A stretch of DNA of 64,000 bases from assembly GCF_002153375.1 (NCBI RefSeq), contig NZ_MTBQ01000001.1, forward strand, positions 558,001-622,000. Reading direction: 5' to 3'. The notes beneath the pieces are model-generated. The model ran no database searches. It saw only the letters and a list, made by a program, of their open reading frames with translations, and had not been told where the DNA came from. Each line of letters starts with the position of its first letter. The stretch's first letter is position 1. Source of the stretch: Oceanobacillus rekensis. Its GTDB lineage: Bacteria; Bacillota; Bacilli; Bacillales; Amphibacillaceae. Below are positions 37,232 to 45,628 of the stretch, piece after piece. Made by a program: the position numbers and the translations under genes.

Positions 37232-38770
37232 ATGAGTCCAAAAATTGAGAAATTTGTGGATCGGTTGCCGATGATAGAAATACTAAAGCCCGACAGGAAG
37301 ACAAAGAACGGGGCTTATTATGAAGTAAGCATGGAGGAATTCAGAAAAAAGTTACACAGAGATTTGCCACCGACAAAGCTTTGGGGCTATAACGGGCAGT
37401 TTCCAGGACCAACGATTGAGACAAACCGCGGGGAATCCGTAAGTGTGAAATGGACCAATAACCTGCCAAACAGGCATATCCTTCCTGTTGATCGCTCAAT
37501 CCATCATTTAGAACATATACCTGTTGTAAGATCTGTTGTCCACCTACATGGAAGCGAAACGAAGCCGGACAGTGATGGATATCCGGAAGCTTGGTATACA
37601 CGAGGATTTGCTGAAACCGGTCCAACATTTAGCCGTGAAGTTTACGAGTACCCTAATCATCAGCGCGCTGCTTTGCTATGGTACCACGACCATGCAATGG
37701 GGATTACGAGATTGAATGTTTATGCAGGACTTGCTGGTATGTATGTCATCCGGGATAGGAAGGAAAAAGCACTTCAACTACCTGCTGACGAATATGAAAT
37801 TCCGCTGATGATTCTAGACCGAACCTTTAACCAAGATGGTTCCCTATTCTATCCAGAGCAGCCAGATGACACAACAGACGATCTTCCCAACCCATCCATT
37901 CTTCCTGCATATGCTGCAGATACGATATTAGTTAATGGGAAAGTTTGGCCCTATCTAGAAGTGGAACCGCGTAAATATCGCTTTCGGATTGTGAATGGGT
38001 CAAATACAAGAAGTTATCAAATGAAACTAGATTCAGACCAGCCTTTTTATCAAATTGGTTCAGATGGTGGATTATTAAGAAAAACGTTGGAAATACCACA
38101 AATTCGCTTGCAGCCTGCTGAACGGGTCGATGTTATTATTGACTTTTCCCATTTTAGAGGAGGGCAGGTTACATTAAAAAATGACCTTGGGCCAGATGCT
38201 GATCCCTCTGCCGATCTCGGAAATATCATGCAATTCCATGTTACAAAGCCACTTAAAAAGGAGGATACAAGCAAACTCCCACAAAATTTATCACAAATAC
38301 CTTCTTTGAAAGAGAATAACATTACAACAATTCGTAATCTGAAGTTAGTTGGCTCAGAGGATGAATATGGGCGTCCCTTACTATTACTTGATAATAAAAA
38401 ATGGGATGACCCGATTACGGAAAAGCCACATCTAGGAGCAACTGAAATTTGGTCGTTAATAAATATAACCGGTTTCGGCCATCCCATCCATATTCATTTG
38501 ATTCAATTCCAAGTATTGGACCATCAGCCATTTGATTTGGAACGCTATAATAATGATGGGCAAATACTTTTTACTGGACCGCCACAAGCACCAGCACCAA
38601 ATGAGCGCGGATGGAAGGATACAGTGACAGCACCTTCAGCCCAAATCACCCGTGTTATTGCCAAATTTGCACCCTATACCGGTGACTTTGTATGGCATTG
38701 CCACATTCTTGAACATGAAGATTATGATATGATGCGACCATTTACAGTTATAGATCCGAAAGAAGTATAG
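37232..38770 (+). CDS. cotA: CotA-type multicopper oxidase (spore coat laccase)
   Basis: 512 aa, three cupredoxin domains. All four copper-binding blocks are present: V-HLHGS (about 105), WYHDHAMGITR (about 150), HPIHIHLIQF (about 417) and WHCHILEHEDYDMM (about 487), the Met being the type-1 copper axial ligand. No signal peptide, in line with assembly from the mother cell onto the spore. Oxidises phenolics or bilirubin and produces coat pigment that protects against UV and peroxide. ATG behind GGAGATGAG. Confidence 0.93.
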   Translation: MSPKIEKFVDRLPMIEILKPDRKTKNGAYYEVSMEEFRKKLHRDLPPTKLWGYNGQFPGPTIETNRGESVSVKWTNNLPNRHILPVDRSIHHLEHIPVVRSVVHLHGSETKPDSDGYPEAWYTRGFAETGPTFSREVYEYPNHQRAALLWYHDHAMGITRLNVYAGLAGMYVIRDRKEKALQLPADEYEIPLMILDRTFNQDGSLFYPEQPDDTTDDLPNPSILPAYAADTILVNGKVWPYLEVEPRKYRFRIVNGSNTRSYQMKLDSDQPFYQIGSDGGLLRKTLEIPQIRLQPAERVDVIIDFSHFRGGQVTLKNDLGPDADPSADLGNIMQFHVTKPLKKEDTSKLPQNLSQIPSLKENNITTIRNLKLVGSEDEYGRPLLLLDNKKWDDPITEKPHLGATEIWSLINITGFGHPIHIHLIQFQVLDHQPFDLERYNNDGQILFTGPPQAPAPNERGWKDTVTAPSAQITRVIAKFAPYTGDFVWHCHILEHEDYDMMRPFTVIDPKEV

Positions 38771-38787
38771 CAGCTGCCTGAAAGTAC

Positions 38788-38810
38788 TGTCACTACCCTA
38801 ATTCTGTCGA
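38788..38810 (+). repeat. Family A short repeat
   Basis: TGTCACTACCCTAATTCTG followed by TCGA, shortly after the cotA stop; the last family A copy in the window. Confidence 0.55.
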
Positions 38811-38885
38811 GGGTTGTCGAATATTTGTATTGCTTTTTTAAAGTATATGAAAATATAAAATGGGACATTTCAGCTTTGCAACTGC

Positions 38886-38912
38886 GATGCCCCCCTGTAT
38901 GGCATCTTTTAT
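38886..38912 (+). terminator. Terminator of cotA
   Basis: GATGCC / GGCATC stem with TTTTAT. Confidence 0.65.
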
Positions 38913-38943
38913 CTCTTTTTAAAAATTAATCGTAGTGCCATTT

Positions 38944-39135
38944 TTAACGATTTACAATGTATATTACTAGAGCTATTATAGATAATATAGTTGCTATAAC
39001 GTAGATGACTGTTAAACGAGTTACATTTCGCTTAGATTCTTTATCATAATTTTCATCATTTTTCCCTACTTCTATTAGAGTCAATATTGCCCCTATCACA
39101 CAGACGATAATGGTTAAAATTATTGCGATTGCCAT
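38944..39135 (-). CDS. Small two-helix membrane protein
   Basis: 63 aa, not recognised. Two hydrophobic helices (about 2-22 and 43-61) are joined by a charged loop (E-V-G-K-N-D-E-N-Y-D-K-E-S-K-R). ATG preceded by GTGGGTGAT. Monocistronic between cotA and bioY, on the opposite strand. No functional clue. Confidence 0.6.
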   Translation of the reverse strand: MAIAIILTIIVCVIGAILTLIEVGKNDENYDKESKRNVTRLTVIYVIATILSIIALVIYIVNR

Positions 39136-39291
39136 TCAAATCACCCACTTCGCTAGTTATTAATTTTTATCATCATGACATTTTCACATTCTCGATAACT
39201 AAATTATATCCTACAACGTAAAAAAGCGAAACCCTTTTTCAGAGAAGCCTGGGGATTTCCCTTCCATTTGTAAACCAAGAATAAAATTAAG

Positions 39292-39321
39292 TTGACAATA
39301 GCTAATGATATATTCTATAAT
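39292..39321 (+). promoter_or_regulatory. Sigma-A promoter of bioY
   Basis: TTGACA (39292-39297), 18-bp spacer, TATAAT (39316-39321). No BirA-type palindrome overlaps it as far as I can see. Confidence 0.75.
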
Positions 39322-39385
39322 CCAAATAGTAAGAATATTAATCGCCTTTTACTATCCTAAAAAATCAAGAAGGAGTTGATATGAA

Positions 39386-39955
39386 ATGAAAAATAATAGC
39401 ACGCGGCTTCGAATTCTTCTTAAATGTTCTATCTTTGCTGCGATCACTGCCATTTTAGCACAAATTGAAATTCCACTCCCACTCATTCCAATAAGTGGAC
39501 AAACATTAGCTGTTGGTATTGCAGCGACCATTCTCGGTAGTCGCTATGGAGCTTTGGCAATGATTTGTTATGCTGCCATTGGTGCAGTTGGTATTCCTGT
39601 ATTTGCAGGTTTTTCGGGAGGTCCACAAGTACTTGTTGGTCCCTCTGGGGGATATATTTTCGGGTTTATTGCAGCAGCATTTATCACGGGGCTGATTCTC
39701 GAAAAAACAAATTTCTCCATTCGGATGGCGTTCCTTGCAAATATCGCCGGCATGTTTGTAACTCTACTATTTGGTACAATCCAACTGAAAATAGTACTGG
39801 ATTTAAACTGGAATGCAGCTATTATAGCAGGCGTTTATCCATTTCTTGTCGTAGGATTCATTAAAGCCTATTTAGCCAGCTGGATTGGAATAACGGTGAG
39901 AAAACGATTAATTCAAGCAAAATTAATTACAGTGACACAGAAAAAATACGCATAA
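39386..39955 (+). CDS. bioY: Biotin transporter BioY (ECF S component)
   Basis: 189-aa membrane protein with six helices. The family motif P-LPLIPISGQTLAVG near residue 32 and the A-GFSGGPQVLVGPSGGYI stretch near 75 line the biotin site. BioY binds biotin and works with a shared EcfA/A'/T module, not encoded here. ATG 39386 with AAGGAG; an upstream ATG at 39380 is stopped at once by TGA and could form a two-codon leader. Under a near-consensus promoter. Confidence 0.93.
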   Translation: MKNNSTRLRILLKCSIFAAITAILAQIEIPLPLIPISGQTLAVGIAATILGSRYGALAMICYAAIGAVGIPVFAGFSGGPQVLVGPSGGYIFGFIAAAFITGLILEKTNFSIRMAFLANIAGMFVTLLFGTIQLKIVLDLNWNAAIIAGVYPFLVVGFIKAYLASWIGITVRKRLIQAKLITVTQKKYA

Positions 39956-39960
39956 AACGT

Positions 39961-40023
39961 GGAAGCGCGGGGGCGGTTCTTCTGCTTCCAATTATTGAAG
40001 TAAGAGAACCGTCCCCGTGCTTC
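39961..40023. repeat. Family B palindromic repeat, head-to-head pair
   Basis: Forward copy 39961-39989 (GGAAGCGCGGGGGCGG...TGCTTCC) and reverse copy 39997-40023 (GAAG...GAACCGTCCCCGTGCTTC) together form a ~63-bp inverted repeat starting 5 bp after the bioY stop. It may serve as a terminator for both converging genes. Confidence 0.8.
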
Positions 40024-40029
40024 ATTCTC

Positions 40030-40287
40030 TTACAGTTCCTCAGTTAAGACAAAGGTTGTGTTCGCTAACATAGTTTGTATTTTCACTTTTTCCTGTTTCT
40101 GATCTGTATATTTTTTAATAAACTTTATTATATCAATTGCTTCCAATTCAAAATAGGTGGTATCATCGATTTCCGCTTTCGGAATATACATATTATAGTC
40201 ATCGATCCACCCTTTCATTGTATGCCTTGGCACATCAATAATCTGACATAATCCATTCAAACTAATTAAATACAATGTTTTCACCAC
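40030..40287 (-). CDS. Small MerR-HTH-like hypothetical protein
   Basis: 85 aa. The N-terminal stretch I-S-L-N-G-L-C-Q-I-I-D-V-P-R-H-T-M-K-GWI looks like a winged-helix/MerR-type helix-turn-helix, followed by a helical region with many Lys and Glu. The likely start is GTG 40287 behind GAGAGTG. No partner gene or effector domain is present. DNA binding is an inference from the HTH resemblance only. Confidence 0.5.
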   Translation of the reverse strand: MVKTLYLISLNGLCQIIDVPRHTMKGWIDDYNMYIPKAEIDDTTYFELEAIDIIKFIKKYTDQKQEKVKIQTMLANTTFVLTEEL

Positions 40288-40452
40288 ACTCTCATTCTCA
40301 TTAAGTGAAATTCCATGTTTATAAATTTCCCCTAATACACTTATCTTAAAAGTAAATAATGGAATAGATATAAAACAAATGTGGAAAAAGAAAGTAACTG
40401 TATCCTGTTAACTATTCCCATTATAAATTTTAATCAGTATCATACGAAAATA

Positions 40453-40490
40453 AAAAATGCTTATCCTCAATATATGAGGATAAGCATTTT
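40453..40490 (-). terminator. Terminator after the LysM-3D gene
   Basis: AAAATGCTTATCCTCA / TGAGGATAAGCATTTT perfect 16-bp stem with A and T runs on both sides. Confidence 0.85.
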
Positions 40491-40525
40491 ACATATTCTT
40501 TTTAGACGGAAATTGCTTCACACAA

Positions 40526-40553
40526 GGAAGCAAGAGAATATCCCCATGCTTCC
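40526..40553 (-). repeat. Family B repeat
   Basis: Reverse-orientation copy between the terminator at 40453 and the LysM-3D stop codon. The centre reads GAATATCCCC. Confidence 0.75.
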
Positions 40554-40556
40554 AAA

Positions 40557-41408
40557 TCACTCTATGATGGTGATGTTTACTGTTTTTCTTCCCCAGTTGT
40601 ATGCTTCGTCTTTTGTTGGGAGGTGAATATCTATTTTATTTCCTTTGATGGCACCGCCAGTGTCACCGGCCACGGCATATCCATAGCCTTCTACGTATAC
40701 TTCGGTACCTAGCGGAATAACGTTGGGGTCAACGGCAATGACTTTAGCATATGGGTCATTATTTAAATTAATTCCAGTTGCAGTAATACCAGAACAGCCA
40801 GAACAGCCGGCAGTATAGGCGGTTGATTCAACAGAAAAGCTTCTACCTTTAACTTCTTCGGTTGTTGTTTCCTCTACCTTTTCAGTTGATTCAACTTTTT
40901 CCTCCGATGGTTCTGCATCAGCAGGCTCTTCTACCGGTTCACTTACTTCCACACTACTAGCCGTTGTTTCTACCTCAGTTTCTTGTTCAACTACCTCTTC
41001 TTCGACTGTTTGCTCGACGGCTTTAGTTGCTGTCAGTTCAGCTCCCATACCATTCACACTTAAACTCTGTCCCGTTATGATTAGGTTGGAAGAAAGCCCA
41101 TTCCATTCTTTCAGCTTTCCGACCGTTACATCAGCGCCATATGCATTACTAATATGTGTCAGGGTATCTCCCTCCTGCACCATATAATACTCCGCTTCCT
41201 TTTGAACTAGCTTCAAAACCTGGTTCGGATAAATCAAAGACGATTCAAGTTCATTTATTTCCATCAATATTTCAACAGTTGTTTTATTTTCATTCGCTAT
41301 TTCCCAAAGACTGTCTCCCTTTTTTACTTCATAATCAGCTGCTGACACCGATGTCGCAGCAACACTTACAATGACCAGCCCTATCAATACGGATACTAAC
41401 TTTTTCAT
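40557..41408 (-). CDS. LysM-LysM-3D cell-wall protein (YocH-like muralytic)
   Basis: 283 aa, secreted. Signal peptide 1-23 (M-K-K-L-V-S-V-L-I-G-L...SVSA). Two LysM repeats (about 25-70 and 72-117) bind peptidoglycan. An acidic Glu/Thr/Val-rich linker (about 130-195) is followed by a C-terminal 3D domain (about 197-283) with D-P-N-V-I-P-L-G-T, and GDTGGAIKGNKIDIH carrying the catalytic aspartates of the lytic transglycosylase-like fold. Same architecture as YocH, a WalR-controlled autolysin in B. subtilis. ATG behind AAGGGGGA. Confidence 0.9.
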   Translation of the reverse strand: MKKLVSVLIGLVIVSVAATSVSAADYEVKKGDSLWEIANENKTTVEILMEINELESSLIYPNQVLKLVQKEAEYYMVQEGDTLTHISNAYGADVTVGKLKEWNGLSSNLIITGQSLSVNGMGAELTATKAVEQTVEEEVVEQETEVETTASSVEVSEPVEEPADAEPSEEKVESTEKVEETTTEEVKGRSFSVESTAYTAGCSGCSGITATGINLNNDPYAKVIAVDPNVIPLGTEVYVEGYGYAVAGDTGGAIKGNKIDIHLPTKDEAYNWGRKTVNITIIE

Positions 41409-41643
41409 TATGTAGTCCCCCTTTTATTATCGACAAGACAATCGTAGCACAGAGAAACCCCTTCTGTGGTTACAGCTTGTTTAAGAGGGTATTACAAATA
41501 ATCACAATATATTAAAAATTTAATAAATATGAATAAATTGGTTCTATTTACTCTATCTTCTGCATATAAGAAGCAAGCATACTTCCTCCTTATTTCTGAT
41601 TCATGATTTTAGACTTCTTTTATTCTATGTTTTTTTGCGGGAT

Positions 41644-42408
41644 TTAACTAATACGTACCTTCAACCTTACTTGACTTTGAACGAAATCGTGACAACTTTT
41701 TACAATTTGATCTTTATCATTATCCATCGATGCTACATGGTAAGAATTTTTCAATACAACGCTTTGTTTCTCTTCTGAACGGATATTTTCAATAATGTAA
41801 TCTGTATTTTCTGGTGGCACGACATGGTCCACTTTTGACTTCAGGCAAAGAATAGGACTATTAATTGCATGAAGTCTTTGCGGTGTCTCTTCCATTAACG
41901 CTTGTAGCTCATGTATCGCCCTAATTGGGACTTTCGAATAAGTTGTTTCATGCACGTCTTTTGCTTTAATGTCAGGCATTCCTTCATCCAGAAACCTCGG
42001 TCCTATCTCCCCTTTTAAATTCTCATAGGTTGGAATTGTTAACGCTGGATTTATAAGGATGACACCTTCCATATCTTGATACTTTTCGGCGAGCCATAGT
42101 GCTAGTGTTCCACCCATGGACTGGCCCATCACAAAAATGGTTGTACAATGCTGCTTTAATTCCTGGTACCCTCTTTCCAATGATTCAAACCACTGTTGAT
42201 GATTACAATTCTCTAAATCAAAATAATGTGTACCATGTCCCTCTAATCTTGGAGCAAGCACAGAATATCCATAGTTTGCTAGTTTTTGACCTATATACCG
42301 CATACTTTGCGGCGATCCCATAAAACCATGAGAAATAAGCACACCCGTATCGCCTCGTTTGATGTGAAACTGTTCTGCACCTCGAATAACTGGATAATTA
42401 TACTGCAT
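41644..42408 (-). CDS. Alpha/beta hydrolase, carboxylesterase (Est30-like)
   Basis: 254-aa monomeric esterase. Oxyanion motif HGFMGSPQSMR near 28, nucleophile elbow GQSMGG (Ser about 96), acid in KSKVDHVVPP (Asp about 195) and catalytic His in NSYHVASMD (about 226). Hydrolyses short-chain esters; no physiological substrate known. Cytosolic. ATG with GGAGGAAGATCTTC. Monocistronic. Confidence 0.88.
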   Translation of the reverse strand: MQYNYPVIRGAEQFHIKRGDTGVLISHGFMGSPQSMRYIGQKLANYGYSVLAPRLEGHGTHYFDLENCNHQQWFESLERGYQELKQHCTTIFVMGQSMGGTLALWLAEKYQDMEGVILINPALTIPTYENLKGEIGPRFLDEGMPDIKAKDVHETTYSKVPIRAIHELQALMEETPQRLHAINSPILCLKSKVDHVVPPENTDYIIENIRSEEKQSVVLKNSYHVASMDNDKDQIVKSCHDFVQSQVRLKVRIS

Positions 42409-42650
42409 GAAGATCTTCCTCCTTCTATGTTTAACTCATTTATTTATAATCTAATACTAATCATACCAGTTTACTCAAGATTAATAAACAATTTTATAGT
42501 AAGGCATGTAGATGATCCTTCCTTTGTTGTTCCTTATTCTTGAATATTCTCTAATATAAAATACGTTTTTTGATTTACATGCATATCAATGATATATTAA
42601 GAAAGTTGTATTTTTTTAAAAAACAACGCACTATTTAAATCAAGGCATCT

Positions 42651-42930
42651 ACTCTGTATTGGGATGCAGCACGGAATCATGGGGTTAACACCCTTACTCG
42701 CTTCCGATTAGCCCGTTTATGAAAATCGGTATATTTGCGATTTGGTTTATCCTGCAGATCTTCTCTTTCGGTGTCATGGGTGGTCTAGGAATTTAGTTTG
42801 GTGTTCGTCTAGGAGAACCAAATCCGGGGGTATATATTGTTTTACTTCTTGGTGTTTGGGGTGCACTATTCACTATCTAATACAATTAAGAATCAATAAA
42901 ACGAACATTTATAGTGAATCATTTTAACTA
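42651..42930 (+). pseudogene. Decayed small membrane protein gene
   Basis: Protein-like sequence spread over three frames. L-Y-W-D-A-A-R-N-H-G-V-N-T ends at a TGA at 42720. MKIGIFAIWF-type hydrophobic sequence starts at 42719 and has an in-frame TAG at 42794 before LGVWGALFTI. A third frame then gives Q-L-R-I-N-K-T-N-I-Y. At least two frameshifts and one nonsense codon. Original function not recognised; hydrophobic segments suggest a small membrane protein. Confidence 0.5.
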
Positions 42931-42935
42931 GCCAT

Positions 42936-43124
42936 TTTCTTTGAAAATATTTTTAAATTTACACCTGGAAGACGCTTCTGGGTTGTAGTTACAGGTGTAG
43001 CTGCGATGGTATTAATGCTTGGCTTAATTGTAAATCACCTCAATATGGTCATGACACGGCGTTTTTCACGGCCATACTCGCAGCATTCCTAACCGTTGTA
43101 CGGGCAATATTGACAAAAGGTTAA
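42936..43124 (+). pseudogene. Second decayed membrane-protein fragment
   Basis: F-T-P-G-R-R-F-W-V-V-V-TGVAAMVLMLGL in one frame shifts near 43040-43055 into D-T-A-F-F-T-A-I-L-A-A-F-L-T-V-V, ending at TAA 43122. There is no start codon with a ribosome site. It could be the rest of the preceding decayed gene or a separate one. Confidence 0.4.
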
Positions 43125-43184
43125 TATTACATCAGAAAGATGGAACAGATTAACAAAAAAAGTAAAATTTGCATAACTTTAAAA

Positions 43185-43198
43185 GAAGCACGGGGAGG
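43185..43198 (+). repeat. Half family B repeat at the MFS ribosome site
   Basis: GAAGCACGGGGAGG is the left arm of a family B repeat; its GGGGAGG lies at the ribosome binding distance from the TTG start at 43205. Confidence 0.45.
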
Positions 43199-43204
43199 TA
43201 GAGA

Positions 43205-44416
43205 TTGACTAAACCAAAGCTGTGGACAAAGGATTTTGTTATTATATCGTCGGCGAACTTTTTTGTGGCATTGAATTTTTATTTATTAATGACAACACTG
43301 GCTGTTTATGCCATTGAAGAATTTAATGCTTCCCAGAGTAAAGCTGGGCTGGCAGCGAGTATTTTTATTATTGGTGCGTTATGTACACGTCTCTTTGCGG
43401 GAAAATACATAGAGGTTGTGGGACGCAGAAAGTTATTATATGGTGGTTTACTATTATTCTTAATTACTACAATTCTATATTTTCCTGTTACTAATTTAAA
43501 TCTGTTATTGTTCGTCCGCTTTATGCATGGCGCAGCTTTCGGAATTGCGACCACAGTGATGTCAGCTGCTGCGATGGATATGATCCCAATGGCACGTAAA
43601 GGAGAAGGAACAAGTTATTACATGTTGAGCGCTTCTGCCGCAACAGCTTTCGGACCATTTCTAGGGCTATTTATTACACAACATGCCGATTTCAGGATGA
43701 TTTTCATCGTATGTACACTTTTTTCAGTCATTACCATTCTATTTACGTTATTTATAAAGATACCTGAAGCAAACATTACAGCAGATCAGCTTCAAGCGAT
43801 GAAGTCAGGATTTAAAATTCAAGATTTCTTTGAAAAAAGCGCTCTTCCAATTTCGATTATGATGGTGTTTATGGGTATCGCCTATTCAGGAATCGTTTCC
43901 TTCATTAATTCCTATGCCATTGCTATCCAATTGGAAGATGCTGCAAATGTCTTCTTTATCGTTTATGCAATATTCTTGTTTATCTCTAGGCCTGTCGCTG
44001 GTAGATTGCAAGATGTAAAAGGAGATAACATTATCATTTATCCAGCGTTGGTACTATTTACACTGAGTTTATTACTGCTCAGTCAGGCACAAAACGGCTT
44101 CATTCTTCTCTTGTCTGGTGCACTCTTAGCGCTTGGATTTGGAACGATGATGTCTACTGCGCAAGCTATTGCTGTTATAGAATCACCAAAACATCGGGTC
44201 GGCCTGGCAGCATCAACTTTCCACATATGTATGGATAGTGGAATGGGAATCGGGCCATTCCTTATTGGCTTTATTGTACCACTTGTAGGATATCGGGGAA
44301 TGTACTTAACAATGGCTGTCATTGTTTTTCTAACCATTTTCCTGTACTATTTCCTACACGGGAAAAAAGCTGCTGCGAGAAAGCGCAGTATACTGGCTGA
44401 TAGTTCGAATGCATGA
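43205..44416 (+). CDS. MFS transporter (drug/arabinose-efflux type)
   Basis: 403-aa major facilitator protein with 12 helices. The loop motif between TM2 and TM3 (G-KYIEVVGRRKLLYGG) and an R-F-MHGAAFG stretch in TM4 suit the proton-driven efflux branch. Substrate unknown. TTG start, ribosome site GGGGAGGTAG that overlaps a half copy of repeat family B. It lies directly after the decayed membrane genes. Confidence 0.88.
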   Translation: MTKPKLWTKDFVIISSANFFVALNFYLLMTTLAVYAIEEFNASQSKAGLAASIFIIGALCTRLFAGKYIEVVGRRKLLYGGLLLFLITTILYFPVTNLNLLLFVRFMHGAAFGIATTVMSAAAMDMIPMARKGEGTSYYMLSASAATAFGPFLGLFITQHADFRMIFIVCTLFSVITILFTLFIKIPEANITADQLQAMKSGFKIQDFFEKSALPISIMMVFMGIAYSGIVSFINSYAIAIQLEDAANVFFIVYAIFLFISRPVAGRLQDVKGDNIIIYPALVLFTLSLLLLSQAQNGFILLLSGALLALGFGTMMSTAQAIAVIESPKHRVGLAASTFHICMDSGMGIGPFLIGFIVPLVGYRGMYLTMAVIVFLTIFLYYFLHGKKAAARKRSILADSSNA

Positions 44417-44515
44417 TCATTTATTTTTAGTAAATAAATTTTTCTCATACTTTATACAGTCACGTCCCATTTAAGGCTCCTTTTTGTAACTATTTCATTT
44501 AACACATACACTGTT

Positions 44516-44543
44516 GGAAGCAGGAGAACCGCCCCGTGCTTCC
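44516..44543 (-). repeat. Family B repeat
   Basis: Reverse copy (GGAAGCAGGAGAACCG...GTGCTTCC), directly joined to the next terminator. Confidence 0.8.
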
Positions 44544-44544
44544 G

Positions 44545-44597
44545 ACACCAAAAAGGCCCACTAATCCATCATCAGAATTAGTGAGTCTTTTTGGTGT
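44545..44597 (+). terminator. Terminator after the MFS gene
   Basis: ACACCAAAAAG...CACTAAT / ATTAGTG...CTTTTTGGTGT long stem. Confidence 0.8.
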
Positions 44598-44664
44598 GCT
44601 AATAACCATCTCATAATAACGAGTTGTTGGAAGGAAATTTAGTTACGAATGATGGTAATCATTT

Positions 44665-44847
44665 CTAACGATCAAAAGTAATCATCTTTTCCTCTTCATT
44701 TAGCAAACGTTCCAACTCATTCAATTGTTTATCCAACGATTGTGAGGTAGTTATTAAATGAGGGTCATTTGGATCATTTTCATAGATTTTATACATTTTT
44801 TTCCTCGTTAATTCAATCTTCATCTGTAAATCAGCAATATAAGACAA
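44665..44847 (-). CDS. Spo0E-like small protein
   Basis: 60 aa, two predicted helices joined by P-N-D-P-H, with T-SQSLDKQLNEL matching the Spo0E signature (SQxLDxxL). Start TTG 44847, with AAAGGATG upstream. It is the second Spo0E-family peptide of the window; as such it may dephosphorylate Spo0A~P or another response regulator. Monocistronic. Confidence 0.75.
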   Translation of the reverse strand: MSYIADLQMKIELTRKKMYKIYENDPNDPHLITTSQSLDKQLNELERLLNEEEKMITFDR

Positions 44848-45154
44848 AATTTACATCCTTTCCACTTTAAGTTCGTCTGTAAGATATTAGTGGAAAATTG
44901 TATCAGCCAAAACGCTTCTTCACTAAGCAAAATACTTTCACATCAGTGAGCCAATGCAAGAATTGTCTTGCTAATCGCACAATCTTTCTTTCACTCTTAC
45001 ATCCAACAGTGTCTACAGTCTTATTTATCATCTCGGAAATAAATTAAAATGACAGGATATTTCAGAACATTACTTTGCATTGTTTAATTTAACATCTTCA
45101 TTACCCTCACGATTAGACTTACCCTAAATTCTTAAATAATAAACATACAAAAAA
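44848..45154. other. Intergenic, nothing recognised
   Basis: AT-rich stretch upstream of the Spo0E-like gene without plausible small gene, strong hairpin or known motif. A family B copy closes it at 45155. Confidence 0.5.
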
Positions 45155-45182
45155 GAAGCATGGAGACGGTTCTCCTGCTTCC
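45155..45182 (+). repeat. Family B repeat
   Basis: Forward copy (GAAGCATGGAGACGGTTC...CTGCTTCC). Confidence 0.8.
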
Positions 45183-45263
45183 TTTATCCTCTGAACTATG
45201 AACCTATTTAATATATTCGGGTTGCTAATATAAAATCGGGGGACTGTATACTTCCTTTACTGA

Positions 45264-45497
45264 TTAGTGAATTTCAAATAATTCAATACTGTTAACTAAT
45301 GCATCTTGAAGTCTCTTTAATTCATCCATAGCAATATTCTTTGTATCATACAATCCTAATAAAATAGTTTTACTTCCCCAAAAGCCGTTTGGAACAGTAG
45401 CTATAATCGCACTCTTCTTCTTACCGCCGAAATTCTTAGTTATCGAAAATGATTTAGATTCTACCAATTCTTTTCCATCTTGACTCCTAACCCACAA
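45264..45497 (-). CDS. Hypothetical 77-aa protein
   Basis: Not recognised. Starts W-V-R-S-Q-D-G-K-E-L-V-E from TTG 45497, with AAAGGATGAGG upstream. A compact beta-rich middle (S-A-I-I-A-T-V, K-T-I-L-L-G-L-Y) is followed by a C-terminal helix. This W-V-R-S-Q-x-G-K form is common among unnamed small Bacillaceae proteins, possibly stress or signalling related; that is not shown by the sequence. Confidence 0.6.
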   Translation of the reverse strand: MWVRSQDGKELVESKSFSITKNFGGKKKSAIIATVPNGFWGSKTILLGLYDTKNIAMDELKRLQDALVNSIELFEIH

Positions 45498-45541
45498 GAA
45501 ACCTCATCCTTTCGCTCGCTTTTGTATCTTCCTATGTATAC

Positions 45542-45618
45542 GAAGCATGGTGATGGTTCTCCTGCTCCCGCACCATGATCCTCAGTGTTGGAAGCAAAAG
45601 AACCTTCCCAGCGTTTCC
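45542..45618. repeat. Family B repeats, forward and reverse pair
   Basis: Forward copy 45542-45569 and degenerate reverse copy 45590-45618 (GGAAGCAAAAGAACC...TTTCC), with 20 bp between them. Confidence 0.7.
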
Positions 45619-45628
45619 CACGCTCAGA

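Noticed and set aside
39136-39385. Biotin-dependent BirA operator before bioY
   Set aside because: I find no dyad of the TTGTTAAC type across the promoter.
40030-40287. Antitoxin of a toxin-antitoxin pair
   Set aside because: HTH-like, but no adjacent toxin-size gene on the same strand.
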